Below, in pieces: positions 54,280 to 61,602 of a DNA stretch of 64,000 nt. The number at the start of each line of letters is the position of its first letter. Position 1 is the first letter of the stretch. The translations under genes were made by a program, and so were the position numbers. The notes beneath the pieces are model-generated. The model saw only the letters and a program-made list of their open reading frames with translations, was not told the origin of the DNA and did not search any database. The DNA comes from CADCWK01 sp035944555 (GTDB taxonomy: Bacteria; Chloroflexota; Chloroflexia; Thermomicrobiales; UBA6265): NCBI GenBank assembly GCA_035944555.1, contig DASZAY010000009.1:186001-250000 (forward strand), given 5' to 3'.

Positions 54280-54798
54280 TCAATCACGGAGCCGGTAGCG
54301 GTCCAGCGCCTTCTTGGTGACGGTGATCGTCTCCTCTCCACCATCGGCGCCCGGCTTGCGGGCGATGAAGCCGCGGCGCTGCTGCTCGGCGATCCATGGT
54401 CCGTCGAAGCCATGCTCCTCGGCCAGCACGGTGAAGGCCGGAGCCGGTGAGGTGGGCGATCCGCTGACGGCCGCCTCGTAGAACGCGCGTCGCTTCTTCT
54501 CGGCCGGCGCGTTGGGTCCGACCAGGAGCCGCTCGACGACCGGTCCGCCCTTGAGGTACTCGATGATCTCCGGCAGGTCGGCCTTCGTCACGCCCCCGTA
54601 GACGATGTTGTCCGGGTAGATGACCATATTCGGTCCGACATCGCAGAGGTCGATGGTCCCGCAGTTGTTGACGAGGATCTCACTGTCGAGTTTCTGCCGG
54701 ACGACCTGCAGCCGGAGCAGTCCGACGACGTCCATCGCGCCCTTCTGCTGGCAATGCTGCGAGGTGCAGACCAGCACGTGGCGCCTGGTCCAGTACAT
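54280..54798 (-). CDS. Thioredoxin-like [2Fe-2S] ferredoxin domain protein with C-terminal extension
   Basis: This is a 172-residue protein. Residues 1-100 form a thioredoxin-like ferredoxin fold with four Cys ligands (CTSQHC near residue 11 and NNCGTIDLCDVGPNMVIYPD around 45-65) as in cyanobacterial or Aquifex-type ferredoxins. Residues about 115-172 add a small helical domain with EEHGFDGPWIAEQQRRGFI and VTKKALDRYRL that I cannot name. It lies 54 bases downstream of prfB on the same strand and 57 bases upstream of the PAP2 gene. Electron-transfer partners are unknown. Confidence 0.85.
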   Translation of the reverse strand: MYWTRRHVLVCTSQHCQQKGAMDVVGLLRLQVVRQKLDSEILVNNCGTIDLCDVGPNMVIYPDNIVYGGVTKADLPEIIEYLKGGPVVERLLVGPNAPAEKKRRAFYEAAVSGSPTSPAPAFTVLAEEHGFDGPWIAEQQRRGFIARKPGADGGEETITVTKKALDRYRLRD

Positions 54799-54852
54799 CA
54801 GGCCTCCTCCTGCGGTGCGGACGCTGGCGCCGAGAATGGCACCAGCGACACG

Positions 54853-55975
54853 CTACGTATCGGAATTCTCGTCGGCGTTCTCCATGCCCATCTGCTGCTG
54901 CAGGTAGGCGTTGATGAACGGTCCGACGTTGCCATCGAGGACACCCTGGGCATCTCCGACCGATAGGTTGGTTCGGTGGTCGGTCACCATGGTGTACGGC
55001 TGGAGGACGTATGACCGGATCCGGCTTCCGAATCCGGCAGCGGTATGGTCGCCCTTGATCCGGGAGATCTCGTCCGCGTCCTCCTGGATCTTTCGCTCCA
55101 GCAACCGGGCCCGGAGAATCTTCCAGGCTGTCTCGCGGTTCTGCTGCTGGCTCCGCTCGTTCTGACACGTCACGACGATCCCGGTCGGGATGTGGGTCAG
55201 CCGGATGGCCGACTCCGTCTTGTTTACGTGCTGGCCGCCGGCTCCCGACGCGCGGTAGGTGTCGGTCCGCACGTCCTCGGGCCGAATCTCGATGGTCGTA
55301 TCGCCCGTGGACTGCGGGATCACCTCGACCAGCGCGAAGGCCGTGTGGCGGCGATGAGCGGAATCGAACGGCGACAGGCGCACCAGGCGGTGCGAGCCCG
55401 CCTCGGACTTGATCAGCCCGAAGGCATTCGGCCCGGAGAGCTCGATCGTGGCGTTCTTGATCCCGGCCTCTTCGCCCTCGGTCTCGTCCAGCAGTTGCGC
55501 CTTGAAGCCGTTGCGCTCGCTGTAGCGCAGGTACATCCGGACAAGCATGCTGGCCCAGTCCTGCGCGTCGATGCCGCCCTCACCGCTGTGGACGATCAGG
55601 ATGGCGTCCTCGGCGTCGTAGGGACCGGTGAGCGACAGCTCGAGCTCGAGCTCGTCGATCTGCTGCTTCAGCGTGGCGGTCTCTTCGGCGATCTGACCGA
55701 CGAGGTCCGCATCACCTTCGGCCAGCTCGCTCAGTTCAGCGAGGTCGCCCGACTGCTGCTCGATCGCCTGCCAGCGACCGACGCGCTGCTTGAGTTCGCC
55801 GAGGCGGCGCATCATCCCCTGGGCCGCCGCTGGGTCGTCCCAGATGGACGGGTCGCCGCTGCGGTGCTCGAGGTCCGCTATCTCGCGTTCATAGCCAGGT
55901 AAGTCAAAGTCGCACCTTGATACGATCCAGCCGGTGGCGAATCGAGTCGAGTCGGGTCGCGGTCTCGGCAGACAC
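54853..55975 (-). CDS. prfB: Peptide chain release factor 2 (programmed +1 frameshift)
   Basis: RF2 ends translation at UGA and UAA. The gene is in two frames: a 23-codon opening frame from GTG 55975 (GAGGGAG upstream) to an in-frame TGA at 55906-55904, then a +1 shift into the long frame. The product of about 373 residues continues DLPGYEREIADLE. The anticodon-like SPF tripeptide (LSPFDSAHRR) identifies RF2 and the catalytic GGQ is in SGAGGQHVNKTES. Without the shift the N-terminal domain would be lost, so the gene should be annotated as one joined CDS. Confidence 0.95.
55903..55918 (-). other. Programmed +1 frameshift site of prfB
   Basis: On the minus strand the codons are AAG GTG CGA CTT TGA C. 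CTT TGA C is the classic RF2 slip site: the CTT-tRNA moves one base onto TTT and GAC is read next. AAGGTG, ending three bases before CTT, acts as the internal Shine-Dalgarno element. Low RF2 levels make ribosomes pause at TGA and favour the shift (autoregulation). Confidence 0.93.
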
Positions 55976-56191
55976 GTCGTTTCTCCCTCAGCTCATGGGT
56001 CAAAGGTCGGTGTTCCGGTCGTTACGGACGAAGCCGCCCCCGGGATCTGATTCAACGGAGTATAGGGGGTGCTGTCCAACCCGGACGGCATCGTGGCACG
56101 GGTTCCCGGCGCGGTATGCTTGGCCGTCTCGTGCCGATTCCGCAAGCTTCCCGCTCGCCTCGGGCGCCGGGGCTGTTCCGAGGGCGTCCCC

Positions 56192-57436
56192 GTGCGACCA
56201 CGTCATCTGCTGCTCGCCTATGGTCCGCTCCTGACGCTGATGCTGGGGCATATGACCAATGACCTGATCGGCGGCATCCTGCCGATCCTGGTCATTCGGG
56301 CCCGGGAGGAGTTCTCCCTCTCGATCGCGCAGGGCGGACTGATCGTCCTCGCGTACACCAGTGCGGCGTCGCTCTCCCAGCCATTCTTCGGCTACATCTG
56401 CGACCGGTTCCCGAAGCGGTGGTTCGCTCCCGTGGCACTGCTGGGCGGTGGGCTTTTCGCCGCGTCCTGGGCCGTGGCTCCGACATATGAAAGCCTTCTC
56501 GTCCTCGCGTTCATCGCGGGGCTAGGATCGGGGGCCTATCACCCCTTCGGCGCGACCAACGCCGCCGCGGTGACCGCGGGACCCCAGCGCAACACGGCCC
56601 TGTCGGTCTATACGTTCGGCGGGTCTTTCGGGTTCGGGCTCGGTCCCGTGGTCGCGGCGGTGCTGTTCACGCTGGGCGGCAATTCCGGCCTGCTGTTCCT
56701 CGCGCTGCCGGCGTCGATCGTCGCGTGGCTGATCTGGACGCAGATGGCCAAGGTGTCGGCGGCCCAGGCGGCCGTGACATCGGCCAGCGGCACGGTAGAC
56801 GGCGCCCGGAGCCGACCGGAGTGGGGGTTGCTGGCGCGAGTCATCTCCATCGTGATGCTGCGATCGTGGGTGGTTCTTTCCGTTTTCCAGTACCTGCCGG
56901 CCTGGTTCCAGGACCTCGGCTACTCGTCGGCGTTTTACGCGACGCTGACGACGGTGACCATCCTCTCCGGCGCGATCGGGACACTCCTGGGCGGGCTGTT
57001 CGTCAACCGGATCGGACCGCGTCGCCTGCTGCTCGGATCGTTCTCGCTGCTCGTCATTCCGCTGATCCTGTTGACCATGTTCCCGGGTCCGCAGGCGTTC
57101 GTCTTCGCGATCGCTTTCGGGCTGCTAGGTGATGCGGGCCTGGCCGTGCCCCTGGTCGCCGCGCAGCGGCTCCTCCCGGGGCGGGCCGGCGTGGCGTCCG
57201 GTCTGATCCTCGGCCTGGGCTTCATCACGGGCGGCATCGGAGTGCCGATCACCGGACTGATCGCCGACAACTACGGGATTCCGGCAGCCCTGCTGATCGT
57301 GGCGCCGCTGACGCTGATCGGCACGGGTATCGCGCTGACGCTGCCGAGCCGGATCTTCACCCACGCGCCGTCGGCCCCGCCTCCACCGGCAGCGACGACT
57401 GTCCCCGCCGGCCAACCCGCCAGTCCGGGTACATGA
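56192..57436 (+). CDS. MFS transporter (Fsr-like)
   Basis: This is a 414-residue major facilitator with twelve helices. YGPLLTLMLGHMTNDLIGGIL at the N-terminus and SLSQPFFGYICDRFPKRW match the fosmidomycin-resistance (Fsr)-type branch, which are drug or metabolite exporters. The loop 2-3 motif is GYICDRFPKRW and the equivalent in the second half is GGLFVNRIGPRRL. I choose the GTG at 56192 behind CGAGGG; the frame is open to 56069, but that stretch would add a non-hydrophobic Arg-rich tail. It lies about 215 bases from the divergent prfB start. The substrate is unknown. Confidence 0.85.
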   Translation: MRPRHLLLAYGPLLTLMLGHMTNDLIGGILPILVIRAREEFSLSIAQGGLIVLAYTSAASLSQPFFGYICDRFPKRWFAPVALLGGGLFAASWAVAPTYESLLVLAFIAGLGSGAYHPFGATNAAAVTAGPQRNTALSVYTFGGSFGFGLGPVVAAVLFTLGGNSGLLFLALPASIVAWLIWTQMAKVSAAQAAVTSASGTVDGARSRPEWGLLARVISIVMLRSWVVLSVFQYLPAWFQDLGYSSAFYATLTTVTILSGAIGTLLGGLFVNRIGPRRLLLGSFSLLVIPLILLTMFPGPQAFVFAIAFGLLGDAGLAVPLVAAQRLLPGRAGVASGLILGLGFITGGIGVPITGLIADNYGIPAALLIVAPLTLIGTGIALTLPSRIFTHAPSAPPPPAATTVPAGQPASPGT

Positions 57437-57453
57437 GGGCAGGGTAGCGCTCT

Positions 57454-57813
57454 ATGCAGTTCGCCCGGGTTACTGGAACGCTTTCGACCTCCGGTTCTGC
57501 TTCCGATGGGGCTGCCGGCGAGGGACGCCTGGTCGTGATGCTCGACACCGGCCACCGGGTAACGACCGTCCGGGAGGAGGTGATGCCGTTGCTCCCCTCG
57601 GCGACCGACCTGTCCGACATCGACTGGAGTGCGGACCAGTACACGCAGGAGACGATCGCGGTGGACCTCGCGGAGCAGGGATGGGAGGCGTTCGGGGTCG
57701 CCGCCGACGAGGGACCGCGGCAGATCGGCAGACTCGGGACGTCTGCGACTTACCTCGTGCGGCGGGCGGGCTCTCCGCAAGACTCGCTCAACAACACGGA
57801 GACGAGCCGATGA
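57454..57813 (+). CDS. Small soluble protein of unknown function
   Basis: This is a 119-residue acidic protein. Strands around GRLVVMLDTGHRVTTVREEV, a Trp-containing helix (SDIDWSADQYTQETIAVDLA) and LGTSATYLVRRA suggest an alpha/beta fold, without a known motif. It starts 17 bases after the MFS gene and overlaps the next gene by four bases (ATGA), so it belongs to a small operon with both. Confidence 0.6.
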   Translation: MQFARVTGTLSTSGSASDGAAGEGRLVVMLDTGHRVTTVREEVMPLLPSATDLSDIDWSADQYTQETIAVDLAEQGWEAFGVAADEGPRQIGRLGTSATYLVRRAGSPQDSLNNTETSR

Positions 57814-58604
57814 GGGGCCGAGGGGTCATGCTGGTCTCCGCGCTCATCCTGCTTGCGATGCTCGGCGCCGGTGCCTGGAATGTCGTCAGGGTGGCGCGGG
57901 AGTCCGGACCGGCGACCATCGCCGCGACGGCACTGCCGGCTGAAGAGCCCTTAGCCCCGCTGCTGCTTGAGACGGCCTACCAGACGGCGGCCGCTCGGGC
58001 GGCGCAATGGTCGGCGGGCGCGATGTTGACGTTCGCGGGGCTCCAGGCCGACTGGCCGCTGGACGCGCAGCCGGCGGGTCCCCCGGAGATCCCGCCCGGT
58101 GGCTGGGTCCGGTTTGCCTTCCTCGACCCCGAGCGGGCCGAGTTGCTCTCCCTCCAGATCGAGCGGTACACGGGGCAGATCGTCACCGAGGACATCCAGC
58201 CATGGACTGATCACCGTCCGGCTGACCTGCCGGTCGGCGCGACGGTCGTCACTTCGGGAGATGCGGTACGTATCGCTGAGGCGGCGCTGGGCCAGGAGTT
58301 CCGCACCGAGTGCCCCGTCGACCGGCATCGCAGCGACGTGATCCTGCTCGTCGCCACTGGGGAAGCGGGACCGGCTCTGGCCGCCGGTACTCCGCTCGCC
58401 GGGACACCGGTCGCCACTCCGGTCACCGTCGACCCGGCAGCCGCGGTCGGGACGCCGATAGCGGGTTCAAATGATCGCCCGGTCCGGTGGCTGGTCACCT
58501 ACCGCGACGATCAGGACCCATCGACGAATGCGATCGAAATGGAGATCGGTGCGCGAGACGGCCAGATTCTGCGAATCGAGGACCGATCCGGCGCCTGCGG
58601 CTGA
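57810..58604 (+). CDS. Membrane-anchored protein of unknown function with Thr-Pro-rich linker
   Basis: This is a 264-residue exported protein with one N-terminal signal anchor (VMLVSALILLAMLGAGAWNV). Two similar beta-rich segments resembling PepSY-type modules (WVRFAFLDPERAELLSLQIE with YTGQIVTED, and WLVTYRDDQDPSTNAIEMEI with RDGQILRIE) are separated by GTPLAGTPVATPVTVDP. It is translationally coupled to the preceding small gene. The family is uncertain. It may sense or inhibit an extracellular enzyme, but nothing in the neighbourhood proves this. Confidence 0.62.
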   Translation: MRGRGVMLVSALILLAMLGAGAWNVVRVARESGPATIAATALPAEEPLAPLLLETAYQTAAARAAQWSAGAMLTFAGLQADWPLDAQPAGPPEIPPGGWVRFAFLDPERAELLSLQIERYTGQIVTEDIQPWTDHRPADLPVGATVVTSGDAVRIAEAALGQEFRTECPVDRHRSDVILLVATGEAGPALAAGTPLAGTPVATPVTVDPAAAVGTPIAGSNDRPVRWLVTYRDDQDPSTNAIEMEIGARDGQILRIEDRSGACG

Positions 58605-58688
58605 ACTCAAAACGCTACGGGAATCCAGGACAGTGCGCACCGCACTTAGGCCCACTTCGCGTACGCGACTCCCGCGAGCGACCGGGAG

Positions 58689-59636
58689 CTACCAGATGTC
58701 CTCGCCGACAAGGCGGTCATAGAGGCCGTCGAGTTCCTCGGCGGACGAGTAGTGAATCGTCAAGGCGCCGCCGCCTCGGCTGGAGCGCCGGAACGTCACC
58801 CGGGCGCCGAGCGCGCCACGGAACCGGTCCTCGAGCCGCGTCTCCTCAGCGTCACGCTCGGCCGGTGGGTTCTCGGTCTGGGCGCCCTCGGCCAGCCAGC
58901 GACGGACCAGCGCCTCCGTCTGGCGGACGGTCATGTCCCGGTCGATAACCATCCCGAGCGCCGCCACCTGGTCCAGCGCGTTGACGAGGCCGAGGAGGGC
59001 CCGGGCGTGGCCCTCGGTGATCGTGCCGTCGCCCAGTGCTTCCTGGATCTGCTGGGGTGCCCCGAGCAACCTGAGCGTGTTGGTGACGGTCACCCGCGAT
59101 CGGCCGACGCGTTCGGCGACGATCGCCTGAGTCAACCCGAACTCATCGATGAGCTGGCGGTACGCCAAGGCCTCTTCCAGCGGCGAAAGGTCGGCCCGGA
59201 CGAGGTTCTCGACCAGCGCGAGCTCCAGCATCTCCTGGGGAGCCGCGTCCTTGACGACAACCGGGACCTGCTCCAGTCCGGCCCGCTGTGACGCCCGCCA
59301 GCGGCGCTCTCCGGCAATCAGGATATACGTCTCTGGTTGCTGGCCCCGCGTGACGATCAGCGGCTGAACGATGCCATGCTCCCGGATGGACTGGGCGAGT
59401 TCGGCCAGCTGGCGCTCGTTCATCTTCGTACGAGGCTGGTACGGGTTGGGACGGATGGAGTCGATCGGCACCGTGGTCAGCGACGCACCACTGGCGGGCG
59501 ACGAGCCGTCCTCCGTCGCTGACGACCCTTCCGGGCCTGTCGGGATCAGCGCGCCGAGGCCACGACCCAGCCCGCCGCGCCGGTTGCCGGGACGGGCTGG
59601 GGTAGGGGTTGAGGAATCGGCAGATGGCTGGCTCAT
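58689..59636 (-). CDS. parB: Chromosome partitioning protein ParB
   Basis: ParB is the CTPase that loads at parS sites and guides chromosome segregation. The 315-residue protein has an N-terminal box GLGRGLGALIPTG, the Srx-like CTP-binding motif GERRWRASQ, RPNPYQPRTKMNERQLAELA, and the parS-binding helix-turn-helix (LTQAIVAERVGRSRVTVTNT, LRLLGAPQQIQEAL). The C-terminal dimer domain ends DRLVGEDIW. The ATG at 59636 is preceded by GGAG. parA, usually adjacent, is not in the window on this side, and I find no obvious parS. Confidence 0.95.
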   Translation of the reverse strand: MSQPSADSSTPTPARPGNRRGGLGRGLGALIPTGPEGSSATEDGSSPASGASLTTVPIDSIRPNPYQPRTKMNERQLAELAQSIREHGIVQPLIVTRGQQPETYILIAGERRWRASQRAGLEQVPVVVKDAAPQEMLELALVENLVRADLSPLEEALAYRQLIDEFGLTQAIVAERVGRSRVTVTNTLRLLGAPQQIQEALGDGTITEGHARALLGLVNALDQVAALGMVIDRDMTVRQTEALVRRWLAEGAQTENPPAERDAEETRLEDRFRGALGARVTFRRSSRGGGALTIHYSSAEELDGLYDRLVGEDIW

Positions 59637-59853
59637 GCTTGTCAGGCTCCGGCGGCTCTCGGGGTCGGGGAAGGGCGCCCGCTGTCCGGGCGGCCGTGGA
59701 TGAAGAGATGATCGTGTCGGCTCTCTGAGTCTAGCAGTAACCCGATGGATCGAACCGCCCTCGGCGGGTCCGGCAACCGTGCCGACCGTGCCGCTACAAT
59801 CCGCAGCCATCGCCGGTCCGGCGAGGACTGACGCACCGAACGGAGAGCAGGTC

Positions 59854-61536
59854 ATGCGGCTGGTCGAGATCCGCGAGCTTGAAGGCCCGAACCCGTACCT
59901 GCCCGTCCCGGCCATCCGGATCGCCATCGACATCAGCGGCGATCAGGTCAGTGAGGCCTGGCTGGATCGCATCCTTGCCGTGCCGGGTGGCGACGCCTTC
60001 GCGCTGCCCGATGTCCCCCCGGCCGACGAGCGCCGGCAACGGGCCGCGACCGTGTTGGCTACTGCCATCCAGGCCGTTCACGCGCTCAGTTCGCTCGACG
60101 AGCCACCGACCCTCGCTATCGAGTACGGCGACGAACCGGAGGCACTCAGCGTCTCCTTTCCCTGGGGTTCGCGCCGGATCGGACTGGCGCTGGCCGAGGC
60201 GGCGCTGGCCCTGACCCGCCACGCGGCAGGCGAGCGGCTTGGAGAGGCCGACGCGGCCAGGCTCGACGCCATCAATGAATCGCTTTACACCGGAACGGCC
60301 ACCGACGACGCCGAGGACGCACCGGAACTCGTTCATGTCGGCGACGATGGCCCGAAGGTCATCGCCATCACCGCGACGAACGGCAAGACGACGACGACGC
60401 GGCTCGTTTCGCACCTGCTCCGCGGGGCGGGCTCGCGGGTTGGGTGGAGTTCGACCGCCGGCGTCTTCGTCGACGGCCGTCCGATCGTGACCGGCGACTG
60501 GTCCGGTCCGGCCGGTGCCCGCCGCTTGCTGTCCCGCAAGGATCTGGACTGGGCGGTGCTGGAAACCGCACGCGGTGGCATCCTCCGTCGCGGGCTGGCG
60601 TTCGACGCGGCCCACGTCACGGCGTTCATCAACGTCAGCGCCGACCATCTCGGCGACAACGGCATCACGTCGCTGGACACGCTCGCCCACGTCAAGGGAA
60701 CCGTCGTGCGGGCGACACGTCCCGACGGCTGGGCCATCCTCAACGCTGACGATCCGCGGGTCCTGGCGCAACGGGACAACGTGCCAGGATCAGTTTGCCT
60801 GACCAGTCTCGACGCGGAATCAGCCCCCATACGGGAGCACAATTCAGCCGGCGGACGGAGCGTCGTCGTCCGGGATGGAGCCATCGTGCTCATCGAGCCG
60901 GAGGGTTCGACCGAGATCGCGCCGCTCGCCCAGGTCCCGCTGACCTTCAACGGCGCCGCTCGCCACATGGTCGAGAACGTCCTCGTCGCGGTCGGGATCG
61001 CCCTGGCCTGCGGGCTGGCAGCGGAACAGATCGCGCCGGGGCTGGCGTCCTTCGTCAGCGACGCCACTCTCAATCCCGGCCGCCTCAACACCTATTCGGT
61101 TGGGGAGACGACCGTTCTCGCCGACTACGCGCATAACGAAGCTGGGCTGGCCGAGTTGATCGCGCTCGCCCGGACGCTCGTTCGTGGTGAGGGTCGGCTC
61201 TGGCTGGTCATCGCGTCGGCCGGGGATCGGACGGACGACACGTTTCGGAGGCTCGGCCGGATCGCGGCTGAAGCCTCCGACTACGTCATCCCAACCGACA
61301 CCAGGAACTACCTCCGTGGCCGGGCCGAGGGGGAGATGCCGGCGCTCATGGCGGAGGGAATCCGGGCGGGTGGCAAGGAGCCGTTCATGACGGCGGACGA
61401 CGCGATCACCGCGATCGATCACGCTCTCGGCGCCACCCGGTCGGGCGACGTCATCGCCGTGATGGCGGTCAACGATCCGGACGCGGTCGGCCAGCATCTC
61501 GGCCGACTCGCCGGAACCTCGAGCGCCTCAGAATAA
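59854..61536 (+). CDS. CphA-like Mur ligase lacking the ATP-grasp domain
   Basis: This 560-residue protein is related to cyanophycin synthetase but lacks its central part. Residues 1-150 resemble the CphA N-domain (MRLVEIRELEGPNPYLP; VSFPWGSRRIGLALAEAALA). Residues about 165-560 form a Mur-ligase domain with the P-loop TATNGKTTTTRL, VLETARGGILRRGLAF, SADHLGDNG, LNPGRLNTY and DYAHNEAGL. The ATP-grasp (G) domain that adds Asp is missing. The Mur part is clearly paralogous to the cphA product on the opposite strand. GGAGAG precedes the ATG. It may add one residue to an existing peptide, perhaps with Arg-ligase-like chemistry; substrate unknown. Confidence 0.87.
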   Translation: MRLVEIRELEGPNPYLPVPAIRIAIDISGDQVSEAWLDRILAVPGGDAFALPDVPPADERRQRAATVLATAIQAVHALSSLDEPPTLAIEYGDEPEALSVSFPWGSRRIGLALAEAALALTRHAAGERLGEADAARLDAINESLYTGTATDDAEDAPELVHVGDDGPKVIAITATNGKTTTTRLVSHLLRGAGSRVGWSSTAGVFVDGRPIVTGDWSGPAGARRLLSRKDLDWAVLETARGGILRRGLAFDAAHVTAFINVSADHLGDNGITSLDTLAHVKGTVVRATRPDGWAILNADDPRVLAQRDNVPGSVCLTSLDAESAPIREHNSAGGRSVVVRDGAIVLIEPEGSTEIAPLAQVPLTFNGAARHMVENVLVAVGIALACGLAAEQIAPGLASFVSDATLNPGRLNTYSVGETTVLADYAHNEAGLAELIALARTLVRGEGRLWLVIASAGDRTDDTFRRLGRIAAEASDYVIPTDTRNYLRGRAEGEMPALMAEGIRAGGKEPFMTADDAITAIDHALGATRSGDVIAVMAVNDPDAVGQHLGRLAGTSSASE

Positions 61537-61544
61537 GAACAATG

Positions 61545-61576
61545 AAGCCCGTCCCCTCGCCTGAGGGGACGGGCTT
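61545..61576. terminator. Bidirectional terminator between the CphA-like gene and cphA
   Basis: A perfect 14-bp stem (AAGCCCGTCCCCTC / GAGGGGACGGGCTT) with the loop GCCT is followed on the minus strand by CATTGTTCTTATTC, a T-rich stretch. It lies between the two convergent ligase genes. Confidence 0.86.
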
Positions 61577-61602
61577 CCGCTGGAAGCTCTCTGGCCGAAG
61601 AC

